DNA of 64,000 nucleotides. It comes from Caballeronia fortuita. Lineage in GTDB: Bacteria; Pseudomonadota; Gammaproteobacteria; Burkholderiales; Burkholderiaceae. The position numbers and the translations under genes were made by a program. The notes beneath the pieces were generated by a model. It saw nothing but the letters and a program-made list of their open reading frames with translations. It had not been told where the DNA came from and ran no database searches. Location: assembly GCF_001544835.2 (NCBI RefSeq), contig NZ_FCNX02000017.1:62001-126000 (forward strand), given 5' to 3'. Below, piece after piece: positions 8,969 through 18,367 of the stretch; the first letter of the stretch is position 1, and each line of letters starts with the position of its first letter.

Positions 8969-9088
8969 GCGGAAAACGTCGGTCAGGTTGGGCGGCCGGG
9001 AAGCGGCCGGTGAATGATGCCGCCGGACAGGGCGCCACGGTGCGGTGACCCGCCCGAAAACGAGCGGGTCCGAAGCAATCTTGCGGGA

Positions 9089-9499
9089 TCAGTAATGCAG
9101 GTTGATCGACGGCAGGCGCGTGCTCGCCTTGCCGTTGTCGCGCACTTGCGGCGATGTGTCGGCGGGCGCGCTCATCTGATAGCGCGTGCCGAAATTCGAA
9201 CGCACGTCGATTTCGACGGGCTTGCCCTTGTCGCGGAACTCGGTGATTTCCGTGCCGTTCGTGCTCAGTTCGTGATAGCTCGGCATGCGCGGCGGCGAAA
9301 TTTCGACCTTCGAGCTGACATTCGCGGGCGGACGGTTGATGGACTTCAGATCGGGCAGGCCCGCGGCTTCTTCCGGCGACATTTTCTGCACCGCTGGTTG
9401 AGGTGCCTCGTTGGCGGACTGCTGCGCCGGTTGCGCAAATGCGCCGAAGCTTGCTGCGGCGAGGACTGCCGCGGCGGCGGCGCAAAGGTGCGGCTTCAT
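9089..9499 (-). CDS. DUF2782 domain-containing exported protein
   Basis: 136 residues. A signal peptide is clear (MKPHLCAAAAAVLAAASFGAFAQ, cleavage after AFA), so the protein is periplasmic. The C-terminal half, around ITEFRDKGKPVEIDV and FGTRYQM, matches the small beta-rich DUF2782 domain. A Pro/Gln-rich linker joins the two. No function is known. It lies just upstream of thrB on the same strand, an arrangement common in beta-proteobacteria. Confidence 0.8.
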   Translation of the reverse strand: MKPHLCAAAAAVLAAASFGAFAQPAQQSANEAPQPAVQKMSPEEAAGLPDLKSINRPPANVSSKVEISPPRMPSYHELSTNGTEITEFRDKGKPVEIDVRSNFGTRYQMSAPADTSPQVRDNGKASTRLPSINLHY

Positions 9500-9729
9500 G
9501 ATGGTTCTCCAGGCGATGGCCGGATTCTAACAAAACGATTGCTGACTGAGCGGCGCGCGCACGGCCAACGCCTTATTTTGCGCCGCTTTCACGAATTCTG
9601 ACCTCGAAAGCCAAAAAGGTGTTGCGAGGTGTGATCGCTCGCACTCACATGAAAAGGGACTTCATGGTCCGCCCATTCTTCCGTGTTAATGTCGATTCAT
9701 CACGAGGGCATCGAAGAACACACAAGATC

Positions 9730-11256
9730 ATGACAAACGACCGGACACAAATTACGCAGGGCACGCCTGCCAGCGATTTTCCGACCGAATCCTTCGAAGA
9801 TCCCGCCGCGGCCGTCGCGCGTCTTTCGGCGATCTATGAAGCGAATACCGCCTATCTGCGCGATGCGTTCGCGCGTTATCGACGTAACGAGCAGTTCACG
9901 CATCGCGTACGCGCGTGCTATCCGTTCGTGCGCGTGCGCTCGGAGCTCAACACGCAGATCGATTCGCGCCGCTCATACGGTTTCGTGGCCGGCCCGGGCA
10001 TCTATGAAACGACGCTGACGCGCCCTGATCTTTTCGGCGATTACTATCGCGAGCAATTGCGCCTGCTCACGAAGAATCATCACGTGGGCCTTGAAGTCGG
10101 CGTGTCCGCGCAACCCATTCCGATTCACTTCGCATTCGCCGAAGGCATTCACCTTGAAGGCGATCTCGATCGCGACCGCTTGCTCGCGATGCGCAATATC
10201 TTCGATACGCCCGACCTCGCGCTGCTCGACGACCGCATCGTCAACGGCACGTACGAGCCGGGTCCGGGCGAGCCGCATCCGCTTGCGCTCTTCACGGCGG
10301 CGCGCGTCGATTTCTCGCTGCATCGGCTGAGACACTATACGGCGACTTCGCCCACGCACTTCCAGAACTACGTGCTGTACACGAACTACCAGTTTTATAT
10401 CGACGAGTTCGTGAAGCTCGGCCGCACGATGATGTCGCGCGCCGACGATGAAGAAACGCGCGCGTATCGCAGCGAGTATTCGTCGTTCGTCGAACCGGGC
10501 GATGTCGTCACGTACAACGCGAATCTCGGCGAGCAGCCTGAGGAAGGCACGCCGTCCGTGCGTCTGCCGCAGATGCCGGCGTATCACCTGAAGCGCGCGG
10601 ACGGCAGCGGCATCACGATGGTGAACATCGGCGTGGGGCCGTCGAACGCGAAGACGATCACGGACCACATCGCGGTGCTGCGTCCGCATGCGTGGATCAT
10701 GCTCGGGCACTGCGCGGGGCTGCGTAACACGCAGCGACTCGGCGATTACGTGCTTGCACATGGATACGTGCGTGAGGATCACGTGCTCGACGACGATCTG
10801 CCTTTGTGGGTGCCGGTGCCCGCGCTCGCGGAAGTGCAGGTGGCGCTCGAGCGCGCGGTGGCGCAGGTGACGAAGCTCGAAGGCGTCGATCTGAAGCGTG
10901 TGATGCGTACGGGCACGGTCGCGAGCGTCGATAACCGCAACTGGGAGTTGCGCGATCATCGCGAGCCGGTGCGTCGCTTGTCGCAAAGCCGTGCAGTGGC
11001 GCTGGATATGGAGAGCGCGACGATCGCCGCGAACGGGTTTCGTTTTCGCGTGCCGTACGGGACGCTGCTATGCGTCTCCGATAAACCGCTGCATGGGGAA
11101 TTGAAGCTGCCAGGGATGGCGGATCAGTTCTATCGCGCGCAAGTGGATCAGCACTTGCAGATCGGCGTGAAGGCGATGGAACTGCTGCGCGAGAACGGGC
11201 TGTCGAAGCTGCACTCGCGCAAATTGCGGAGTTTTGCGGAGGTGGCGTTTCAGTGA
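9730..11256 (+). CDS. amn: AMP nucleosidase
   Basis: Hydrolyses AMP to adenine and ribose 5-phosphate in purine salvage. The 508-residue product has the N-terminal AMP-nucleosidase domain (about 30-190, with RSYGFVAGPGIYETTLTRP) and a C-terminal nucleoside-phosphorylase-like domain (about 290-490, with IMLGHCAGLRNTQRLGDYV and the substrate-binding ALDMESATIAANGF). The ATG at 9730 was chosen because the longer frame to 9619 adds about 37 residues unlike the family. It is slightly longer than E. coli Amn (484). Transcribed alone, converging with the LOG gene. Confidence 0.9.
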   Translation: MTNDRTQITQGTPASDFPTESFEDPAAAVARLSAIYEANTAYLRDAFARYRRNEQFTHRVRACYPFVRVRSELNTQIDSRRSYGFVAGPGIYETTLTRPDLFGDYYREQLRLLTKNHHVGLEVGVSAQPIPIHFAFAEGIHLEGDLDRDRLLAMRNIFDTPDLALLDDRIVNGTYEPGPGEPHPLALFTAARVDFSLHRLRHYTATSPTHFQNYVLYTNYQFYIDEFVKLGRTMMSRADDEETRAYRSEYSSFVEPGDVVTYNANLGEQPEEGTPSVRLPQMPAYHLKRADGSGITMVNIGVGPSNAKTITDHIAVLRPHAWIMLGHCAGLRNTQRLGDYVLAHGYVREDHVLDDDLPLWVPVPALAEVQVALERAVAQVTKLEGVDLKRVMRTGTVASVDNRNWELRDHREPVRRLSQSRAVALDMESATIAANGFRFRVPYGTLLCVSDKPLHGELKLPGMADQFYRAQVDQHLQIGVKAMELLRENGLSKLHSRKLRSFAEVAFQ

Positions 11257-11312
11257 TGCTTTCTTCGTGAAGCGATGCGAGCGGCTTCGAAGGCCGCTCG
11301 CATCGAACGAGA

Positions 11313-12062
11313 TTACAGATAGAACATCCGATCCTCATCCGACTTCCCTTCCGCCGGCTGCTCGACCGATTCCTCGCGATCCTCGTAGAACCGCAGCACT
11401 GCATCCAGCACCTGATCCGGATCGTCGATGACCTGCATCAGATCCAGATCCTTCGGGCTGATGACGCCGTTGGTCAAAAGCGTGTTTTTGAACCAGTCCA
11501 GCAAGCCCGCCCAGAACTCCGCACCGACGAGCACGATCGGCACGTGACGCGACTTCTTTGTCTGGATGAGCGTGAGCACTTCGGCGAGTTCGTCCAACGT
11601 GCCGAAGCCGCCGGGCATCACCACGACCGCGTCGGAGTTCTTTACGAACGTGACCTTGCGCGTGAAGAAGTGACGGAAGCGCAGCGAGATGTCCTGCCAT
11701 TGATTGCCCGATTGCTCGTGCGGCAATTCGATGTTCAATCCCACCGACGGCGACTTGCCCGCGTGCGCGCCCTTATTGGCCGCTTCCATGATGCCCGGAC
11801 CGCCGCCCGAGATGACGGCGAAGCCCGCATCGGAGAATTTCTGCGCGATTTCGATCGTGAGCTGGTAGTACGGCGACTCCGGTTTCAGACGCGCCGAACC
11901 ATAGATGCTGATGGCAGGGCGGATCTCCGAGAGGTACTCGGTCGCCTCGATAAACTCTGCCATAATCGTGAACATCTGCCACGATGCGCGAGCCTTCTTG
12001 GCCGTCGCGCGCTCTTGATCTGCGAGCGATCGCAGACTCGGAATCACTTTTCTCTTGTTCAT
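11313..12062 (-). CDS. TIGR00730 Rossmann-fold protein (LOG-type nucleotide hydrolase)
   Basis: Lysine-decarboxylase-like / LOG family, which releases ribose 5-phosphate from nucleotides (cytokinin riboside monophosphates in plants; purine or pyrimidine nucleotides in bacteria). The signatures are GGGPGIMEAANKGA at 86-99 and PGGFGTLDE at 150-158. At 249 residues it has an N-terminal extension of about 45 residues before SIYGSARL. Its ATG ends one base from the polA start on the other strand. If translation instead began at Met30 (11975), about 88 bases would separate the genes. I keep the longer start because this N-terminus looks family-like. Confidence 0.85.
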   Translation of the reverse strand: MNKRKVIPSLRSLADQERATAKKARASWQMFTIMAEFIEATEYLSEIRPAISIYGSARLKPESPYYQLTIEIAQKFSDAGFAVISGGGPGIMEAANKGAHAGKSPSVGLNIELPHEQSGNQWQDISLRFRHFFTRKVTFVKNSDAVVVMPGGFGTLDELAEVLTLIQTKKSRHVPIVLVGAEFWAGLLDWFKNTLLTNGVISPKDLDLMQVIDDPDQVLDAVLRFYEDREESVEQPAEGKSDEDRMFYL

Positions 12063-12063
12063 A

Positions 12064-14802
12064 ATGCCTGAAGAACTAAGTCTTGAAGGTAAGACCCTGC
12101 TATTGGTCGACGGTTCTAGTTACTTGTACCGGGCCTACCATGCGATGCCGGACTTGCGAGGCCCCGACGGCGGCCCTACCGGCGCTCTGTATGGGATGGT
12201 CAACATGCTGCGGCGCTTGCGGCGCGAAGTCAATGCAGAGTATAGCGCGTGCGTATTTGATGCCAAAGGCAAGACCTTCCGCGACGACTGGTACGCCGAG
12301 TACAAGGCCAATCGTCCCTCGATGCCCGAAGAGCTCGCGAGACAGATCGAACCGATTCACGTCGCCGTGCGCGCGCTCGGATGGCCGCTCGTCATGATCG
12401 AAGGCGTCGAGGCGGACGACGTCATCGGCACGCTCGCGGTTCAGGCGGAGAAGCGCGGCATGAAGGTAATCGTGTCGACGGGCGACAAGGATCTGGCTCA
12501 GCTCGTGACGGATCATGTCACCCTCATCAATACGATGACCAGCGAAACGCTCGACCGCGCCGGCGTGCTCACGAAGTTCGGTGTGCCGCCGGAGCGTATC
12601 GTCGACTATCTGTCGCTTATCGGCGATACGGTCGACAACGTGCCGGGCGTCGAAAAGTGCGGGCCCAAGACAGCAATCAAATGGCTCACGCAATTCGAAA
12701 CCCTTGATGGCATCGTAGAACATGCGGGCGAGATCAAGGGTGCGGTAGGAGACAATCTGCGCAAGGCACTGGACTTCCTGCCAATGGCGCGCAAGCTCGT
12801 CACGGTGCACACGGAATGCGACCTCACCTCGCAGATCGAGTCCATCGACGCGACGCTTCAGTCGCGTCCTGAATCGCGCGATGAACTGCGCGACGTCTTT
12901 CTGCGCAACGGCTTCAAGACGTGGCTGCGCGAGATCGAAATCGCGGATGCCGTCGAAGGCCCGACCGACACGCCGCCCGCCGAAGTCACCGAAATCGTGC
13001 ACCACTACGAGACGGTGCAGACGTGGGAGCAGTTCGATGCGTGGCTCGAGCGCATCGACGAAGCGGAGCTCACGTCCTTCGACAGCGAGACCACGTCACT
13101 CGATCCGATGAACGCGCAGCTCGTCGGCATGTCGTTCTCGGTCGAGCCGGGGCACGCGGCGTATATTCCGGTCGCGCATCGCGGGCCGGACGCGCCCGAG
13201 CAGTTGCCGCGCGATGAAGTGCTCGCGAAGCTCAAGCCGTGGCTCGAAGATGCATCGAAGAAAAAGGTCGGGCAACATCTGAAGTACGACGAACAGGTTC
13301 TCGCGAATTACGGTATCGAGATGCGCGGCGTCGAGCACGACACGCTGCTGCAATCGTATGTGCTCGAATCGCATCGTCCGCATGACATGGACAACCTCGC
13401 GTTGCGTCATCTCGGCGTGAAGACGATCAAGTATGAAGACGTCGCGGGCAAGGGCGCGTCGCAGATCGGTTTCGACGAAGTGCCGCTCGACAAGGCATCG
13501 GCGTATGCGGCCGAAGACGCCGACATCACGTTGCGTCTGCATCACGCGCTTTATCCCCAAGTCGCGCAGGAAGAGGGCTTGCTGCATGTGTACCGCGATA
13601 TCGAAATGCCGACGGCGCGCGTGCTGCGCAAAATGGAACGCAACGGAGTCCTGATCGATCGCGAACGGCTCGATACGCAGAGCAATGAAATCGCGAAGCG
13701 CCTCATCGATTTGCAGGCGCAGGCGTACGAGCTCGCGGGCGGCGAATTCAATCTCGGCTCTCCGAAACAGATCGGCCAGATTTTCTTCGAGAAGCTGCAA
13801 TTGCCGGTCGTGAAGAAGACGCCGAGCGGCGCGCCGTCCACCGATGAAGAAGTGCTGCAAAAGCTCGCGGAAGATTATCCGCTGCCGAAGGTGCTGCTCG
13901 AACATCGCGGGCTTTCGAAACTCAAGTCCACGTACACCGACAAGCTGCCGCGCATGGTCAACGCATCGACGGGACGCGTGCACACGAACTACGCGCAGGC
14001 CGTCGCGGTGACGGGGCGCCTGTCGTCGAACGAGCCGAACCTGCAAAACATTCCGGTGCGTACGGGCGAAGGACGGCGCATTCGCGAAGCATTCATCGCA
14101 TCGCCGGGCTGCAAGATCGTGTCGGCGGACTACTCGCAGATCGAACTGCGCATCATGGCCCATATTTCCGGCGACGAGTCGCTGATGCGCGCCTTCAAGG
14201 AAGGCGAGGACGTGCATCGTGCGACCGCGTCCGAAGTGTTCAGCGTGACGCCGCTCGAAGTCGACAACGACCAGCGCCGCATCGCGAAGGTCATCAACTT
14301 CGGTCTCATCTACGGGATGAGTTCGTTCGGGCTCGCGTCGAATCTCGGCATCACGCGCGATGCGGCGAAGCTTTACATCGACCGATATTTCGCGCGTTAT
14401 CCGGGCGTCGCGGCCTACATGGAGAACACGCGCGTGACCGCCAAGATGAACGGCTTCGTCGAGACCGTGTTCGGCCGGCGTCTTTGGCTGCCCGAGATCA
14501 ACGGCGGCAGCGGACCGCGTCGTCAGGCGGCCGAGCGCGCCGCGATCAACGCGCCGATGCAAGGCACCGCCGCCGATCTCATCAAACTATCGATGATCGC
14601 CGTACAGGACTGGCTCGAAAGCTCGGGCATCGGCGCGAAGATGATCATGCAGGTACACGATGAACTCGTGCTCGAAGTGCCCGAAGAGTCGATGCCCGAG
14701 GTCAGGAAACGCTTACCTGAACTGATGTGCGGCGTCGCGACGCTGAAGGTGCCGCTCGTCGCGGAAGTGGGCGTCGGCAATAACTGGGAAGAAGCGCACT
14801 GA
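12064..14802 (+). CDS. polA: DNA polymerase I
   Basis: Repair polymerase that processes Okazaki fragments. The 912-residue product has a 5'-3' exonuclease domain (about 1-290, starting LLVDGSSYLYRAYHAMPDL), a 3'-5' exonuclease domain (about 320-500) that keeps the catalytic D-x-E in FDSETTSLD, so proofreading is probably active, and a family A polymerase domain with DYSQIELRIMAHISGD near 690 and HDELVLEVP near 865. The ATG at 12064 is preferred over TTG at 12055. Its upstream signals must lie inside the oppositely oriented LOG gene. Confidence 0.97.
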   Translation: MPEELSLEGKTLLLVDGSSYLYRAYHAMPDLRGPDGGPTGALYGMVNMLRRLRREVNAEYSACVFDAKGKTFRDDWYAEYKANRPSMPEELARQIEPIHVAVRALGWPLVMIEGVEADDVIGTLAVQAEKRGMKVIVSTGDKDLAQLVTDHVTLINTMTSETLDRAGVLTKFGVPPERIVDYLSLIGDTVDNVPGVEKCGPKTAIKWLTQFETLDGIVEHAGEIKGAVGDNLRKALDFLPMARKLVTVHTECDLTSQIESIDATLQSRPESRDELRDVFLRNGFKTWLREIEIADAVEGPTDTPPAEVTEIVHHYETVQTWEQFDAWLERIDEAELTSFDSETTSLDPMNAQLVGMSFSVEPGHAAYIPVAHRGPDAPEQLPRDEVLAKLKPWLEDASKKKVGQHLKYDEQVLANYGIEMRGVEHDTLLQSYVLESHRPHDMDNLALRHLGVKTIKYEDVAGKGASQIGFDEVPLDKASAYAAEDADITLRLHHALYPQVAQEEGLLHVYRDIEMPTARVLRKMERNGVLIDRERLDTQSNEIAKRLIDLQAQAYELAGGEFNLGSPKQIGQIFFEKLQLPVVKKTPSGAPSTDEEVLQKLAEDYPLPKVLLEHRGLSKLKSTYTDKLPRMVNASTGRVHTNYAQAVAVTGRLSSNEPNLQNIPVRTGEGRRIREAFIASPGCKIVSADYSQIELRIMAHISGDESLMRAFKEGEDVHRATASEVFSVTPLEVDNDQRRIAKVINFGLIYGMSSFGLASNLGITRDAAKLYIDRYFARYPGVAAYMENTRVTAKMNGFVETVFGRRLWLPEINGGSGPRRQAAERAAINAPMQGTAADLIKLSMIAVQDWLESSGIGAKMIMQVHDELVLEVPEESMPEVRKRLPELMCGVATLKVPLVAEVGVGNNWEEAH

Positions 14803-14816
14803 AATTTCTGGCGCAA

Positions 14817-14846
14817 GGACATATGCGGCATGTGTCGCGTATGTCC
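14817..14846. other. Imperfect hairpin downstream of polA
   Basis: GGACATATGCG pairs with CGCGTATGTCC (one wobble) around GCATGTGT, 15 bases after the polA stop. There is no T run, so it is not a standard intrinsic terminator. It could stabilise the mRNA end. A weaker GGTGAC/GTCACC repeat follows. Confidence 0.4.
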
Positions 14847-14954
14847 GACATGTTGGTGACGCGCTTGTGACTGTCACCGAAGCTCCGCACAATGTTTGAA
14901 TCGAGGAAGATAAGCACGCAGGCCGATCGAATATAAAAGCACAGGGAGAGTTCC

Positions 14955-16319
14955 ATGCATCGCTTCATCATCATCGGCGGAGGCGCTGGCGGCCTCGAAC
15001 TCGCGACGCGTCTCGGCGACCGCTTCGGATCGACGGACGGCAAGACGCCGCCCAAAGCGCAAGTCACGCTCGTCGACCGCAATCCCACGCACATCTGGAA
15101 GCCGCTTCTGCATGAAGTCGCAGCGGGCAGCATGGACCCGTTCACGCAAGAGCTCGAATATGCGGCGCAGGCGTTGTGGCACGGCTTCGAGTTTCAGCAG
15201 GGCGAGCTTGTCGGGTTGAATCGCGCGGCGAAGCGCATCACGATCGGCGCATTGCGCGATGAAGAAGCGGGCGAGCTTCTACCCGAGCGCGAGCTGGAAT
15301 ACGACACGCTCGTCATCGCGATCGGCAGTACGACGCATTTCTTCGGCGTGGAAGGCGCGCAGCAGAATTCGATCGCGCTCGATACCGTCGGTCAGGCCGA
15401 GTTGTTCCGCAAGCGCCTGATCGCGGCCTGCATGCGCGCCGAGCATTTCGCGCCGGAGCCGGTCGCGGCGGGTATCGACGAGGCCGAAGACGAGCCGGGC
15501 GTCGATCCGGTGCCGCGCATCCAGGTGGCGATCGTCGGTGCGGGCGCGACGGGCGTCGAACTATCGGCGGAACTGCGCAATACCGCGCAAGTGCTTTCCG
15601 CATACGGATTGCACAAGCTCGATCCAAAGCACGATATTGGCATCGTGCTAATTGAAGCCGGACCGCGCATCCTGCCCGCGCTGCAGGAACGCGTGTCCAG
15701 CGCGACGGCGGAACTGCTCACCAAGCTCGGCGTCAAGTTGATGACGGGCGAGACCGTCGCGCAGGTTTCGCGCGATACGATCCGCACCGCGAGCGGCAAG
15801 ACGATCCGCGCGGATCTTACCGTGTGGGCGGCGGGCATCAAGGCGCCCGCGATCCTTACCAATCTCGACGGTCTTCCGACCAACCGTCTCGGCCAGCTCG
15901 TCGTGCGCCGCACGCTGCAAACCGAAACCGACGACAACGTCTTCGCGCTCGGCGATTGCGCCGCCTGTCCGTGGCCCGGCAACGAGCGCAACGTGCCGCC
16001 GCGCGCGCAGGCCGCGCATCAGCAGGCGAGTTTTCTGTTCAAGTCATTCGAGCGGATGTTGCAGGGCAAGCCGCTGCCCGAGTACACGTATCGCGATTTC
16101 GGCTCGCTCGTGTCGCTCGGGCATTACAGCGCAGTCGGCAATCTGATGGGCGGGCTGATCGGCGGCAACATGCTGATCGAAGGGCTGTTCGCGCGTTTCA
16201 TGTACATGTCGCTTTATCGGCTGCATGTGGCGGCGCTGCACGGCTATGCACGCATGGTGCTGGATACCGTCGCGCATTGGCTGCGCCGCTCCACCGCGCC
16301 GCGCGTCAAGCTGCATTGA
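14955..16319 (+). CDS. ndh: Type II NADH dehydrogenase (NDH-2 family)
   Basis: Single-subunit, non-proton-pumping NADH:quinone oxidoreductase on the inner membrane face. FAD-binding IIGGGAGGLELATRLG at 6-21, NADH-binding VAIVGAGATGVELSAEL near 190, and the late FAD motif DDNVFALGDCA near 325 are all present. The C-terminal 80 residues contain the hydrophobic and amphipathic stretch (MLIEGLFARFMYMSLYRLHV) that attaches NDH-2 to the membrane. 454 residues, close to the usual 430-450. The ATG follows an AGGGAGAG ribosome site. Monocistronic. Confidence 0.9.
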   Translation: MHRFIIIGGGAGGLELATRLGDRFGSTDGKTPPKAQVTLVDRNPTHIWKPLLHEVAAGSMDPFTQELEYAAQALWHGFEFQQGELVGLNRAAKRITIGALRDEEAGELLPERELEYDTLVIAIGSTTHFFGVEGAQQNSIALDTVGQAELFRKRLIAACMRAEHFAPEPVAAGIDEAEDEPGVDPVPRIQVAIVGAGATGVELSAELRNTAQVLSAYGLHKLDPKHDIGIVLIEAGPRILPALQERVSSATAELLTKLGVKLMTGETVAQVSRDTIRTASGKTIRADLTVWAAGIKAPAILTNLDGLPTNRLGQLVVRRTLQTETDDNVFALGDCAACPWPGNERNVPPRAQAAHQQASFLFKSFERMLQGKPLPEYTYRDFGSLVSLGHYSAVGNLMGGLIGGNMLIEGLFARFMYMSLYRLHVAALHGYARMVLDTVAHWLRRSTAPRVKLH

Positions 16320-16509
16320 TGGAATAGATCCGCTGCGCCGGTCGTTCAAAGCTGTTTAAAATGAGCGGCGCGCTTAATCCATATGCGCGTTCGTTGTCGT
16401 GCAGCGCCGCGCCGCGTGCAGCCTCGGACACGCAGCGCGGTTCCAAGCATCCATGCCGTCGCATTCGAATCGCGAACATGACGCGACGGCCCCGCCGCGG
16501 GAGCCATCC

Positions 16510-17385
16510 ATGCTAGACCCCGAAGTCGACAGCCTCATTCCGCACGTCCCGTTCAACCGCCGCACGTTCATCAAGGCGACCTTCGGCACCGGCTTCGCGG
16601 CCGCCGTGCTGCCGGTGTCCGCGCAGACCATTCACACCGACAGCGACGGGCTCGAAGCCGGCGCTATCGGCATACGCGGTGCGGACGGCGCGCTGGTTCC
16701 GGCGTATCGCGCGCAACCGAAGGGCAAGACGCATCTGCCGGTCATCATCGTCATTCACGAGATTTTCGGCGTCCACGAGCATATCGCCGACGTGTGCCGG
16801 CGCTTTGCAAAGCTGGGTTATCTGGCCATCGCGCCCGACCTCTACACGCGTCAGGGCGATGCATCGGCGTACAAGTCGATGCAGCAGCTCAACGAGCAAC
16901 TGGTGTCCAAAGTGCCCGATTCGCAGGTGATCTCCGACATCGACCAGACCGTCAAATGGGCGGATGAGCACGGCGGCGATCCAAAGCGCATCGGTATCAC
17001 GGGTTTTTGCTGGGGCGGGCGCATCACGTGGCTCTATGCCGAGCACAATCCCAACGTGAAGGCGGCGGTCGCGTGGTACGGGCGGCTTGTCGGCAACAAG
17101 ACCGAGAACACGCCGACGAATCCGATCGATCTCGCGAGCCAGCTCAAGGTGCCGGTGCTCGGACTGTATGGGCGGCAGGATCAGAGCATCCCGCAGGACA
17201 CCATCGAGCAGATGAAGCAGGCGCTCGCGAACGATCCGCCGCCCGCGAAGGACTCGCAGTTCGTCGTGTACGACGACGCGCCGCATGCCTTCTTCGCGGA
17301 TTATCGGCCGAGCTATCGCAAGGCCGACGCCGAGGACGGCTGGAAGCGCGCGCTCGCGTGGTTCCGCGAGCACGGCGTCAAATAA
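16510..17385 (+). CDS. Dienelactone hydrolase family protein with Tat-type signal
   Basis: Alpha/beta hydrolase with the dienelactone hydrolase catalytic set: nucleophile Cys in GFCWGGR near 165, acid in GRQDQSIP, base His in DAPHAFFADYRP near 257, and the supporting Glu in HEIFGVHEH. The N-terminus has NRRTFIKATFGTGFAAA followed by a cleavage-like PVSAQ, a twin-arginine-type signal, so it should act outside the cytoplasm. The ATG at 16510 follows GGGAG. A longer frame starting at 16453 is possible but adds residues with no family match. The true substrate is unknown. Confidence 0.87.
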   Translation: MLDPEVDSLIPHVPFNRRTFIKATFGTGFAAAVLPVSAQTIHTDSDGLEAGAIGIRGADGALVPAYRAQPKGKTHLPVIIVIHEIFGVHEHIADVCRRFAKLGYLAIAPDLYTRQGDASAYKSMQQLNEQLVSKVPDSQVISDIDQTVKWADEHGGDPKRIGITGFCWGGRITWLYAEHNPNVKAAVAWYGRLVGNKTENTPTNPIDLASQLKVPVLGLYGRQDQSIPQDTIEQMKQALANDPPPAKDSQFVVYDDAPHAFFADYRPSYRKADAEDGWKRALAWFREHGVK

Positions 17386-17391
17386 CGGCGC

Positions 17392-18261
17392 TTAAGGGTT
17401 CGCGCCGGTCGCGACGGGCCGGCCTGGATCGGCGCTCCATTCGCTCCACGAGCCGGGATAGAGCGCCGCGCCGTGCAGACCGGCAATCTCCATCGCGAGC
17501 GCGTTATGGCATGCCGTGACGCCCGAGCCGCATTGCAGGACGACGCGATCCGCAGGCGTCGCGCCGACGAGCGAGCCGAATGCCTCGCGCAGTTCGTGCG
17601 CGGTCTTGAAGCGGCCTTCGGCCGTCAGATTGTTCTTGAAGAAATGATTCAGCGCGCCGGGAATGTGCCCGCCGACGGGATCGATGGTTTCGTTCTCGCC
17701 GCGGTAACGATCGGCGGCGCGGGCATCGATCAGCAGATGATCGCGCGTGCCGATGCTGCGTTCGATCGCCTGGGCGTCGATCGTCACCTGGAGCGGCGCG
17801 CCCGCCTTGAACGTGCCTTGCGTCTTCGGCGGCACGGTGGCGTCGAGCGGATTGCCCGCGGCTTCCCAGGCTTGCAGGCCACCGTCGAGCAGCGCGACGG
17901 AATCGTGTCCGAGCCAGCGCAGCAGCCACCAGAGACGCGCGGCGTACATGCCGCCTTGGGCGTCGTAGGCGACGACCTGCTGGCCTTCGTTCAGGCCGAA
18001 GCTCGCCAGTTTCGCGACGAGCGCGGCGCGCTCCGGCAACGGATGACGCCCGTTCGTGCCGGTCTTGGCGCCGGACAGATCGCGATCCAGATGAAGATAG
18101 TGCGCGCCCGGAACGTGCCCTTGCGCATAAGCCGCTTCGCCCGATTCGGGCGCGGCGAGATCGAAGCGGCAATCGAACACGACAATGCTGCCGGGCGCGG
18201 CGGCGAGCCGTTCGGCGAGATTCGCCGCCGAGATGAGCGTGGTGTAGTGAGTGTGCGGCAT
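17392..18261 (-). CDS. sseA: 3-mercaptopyruvate / thiosulfate sulfurtransferase
   Basis: Two rhodanese domains in 289 residues: an inactive N-terminal copy (about 8-140) and a catalytic C-terminal copy whose loop CGSGVTAC has the nucleophile Cys244. CGSGVT is the mercaptopyruvate-type loop, whereas thiosulfate rhodaneses usually have CRKGVT. The start at 18261 has AGGAG five bases upstream, so I prefer it to the longer frame to 18315. It transfers sulfur from 3-mercaptopyruvate to thiol acceptors. Converges closely with the dienelactone hydrolase gene. Confidence 0.88.
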   Translation of the reverse strand: MPHTHYTTLISAANLAERLAAAPGSIVVFDCRFDLAAPESGEAAYAQGHVPGAHYLHLDRDLSGAKTGTNGRHPLPERAALVAKLASFGLNEGQQVVAYDAQGGMYAARLWWLLRWLGHDSVALLDGGLQAWEAAGNPLDATVPPKTQGTFKAGAPLQVTIDAQAIERSIGTRDHLLIDARAADRYRGENETIDPVGGHIPGALNHFFKNNLTAEGRFKTAHELREAFGSLVGATPADRVVLQCGSGVTACHNALAMEIAGLHGAALYPGSWSEWSADPGRPVATGANP

Positions 18262-18312
18262 GACGGCTCCTGAGGGGCGCTCCTGTGCGAGGCCTTGAAC
18301 CGTTAGTCTAAA

Positions 18313-18343
18313 CAAAAAGGCGAGCCCGAAAGCCCGCCTTTTC
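18313..18343 (-). terminator. Intrinsic terminator of the Rieske oxygenase gene
   Basis: On the reverse strand AAGGCGGGC and GCTCGCCTT form a stem around TTTCGG and are followed by TTTTG, 25 bases after the oxygenase stop. Confidence 0.7.
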
Positions 18344-18367
18344 GTAACACTGGCCGAACGGCCTATG

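Noticed and set aside
7148..9013. Very long forward open frame (about 620 codons) across the BPSS1780 and thrB genes
   Set aside because: Arg/His/Ala-rich antisense shadow of two well-supported reverse-strand genes; GC-rich DNA commonly leaves such frames open.
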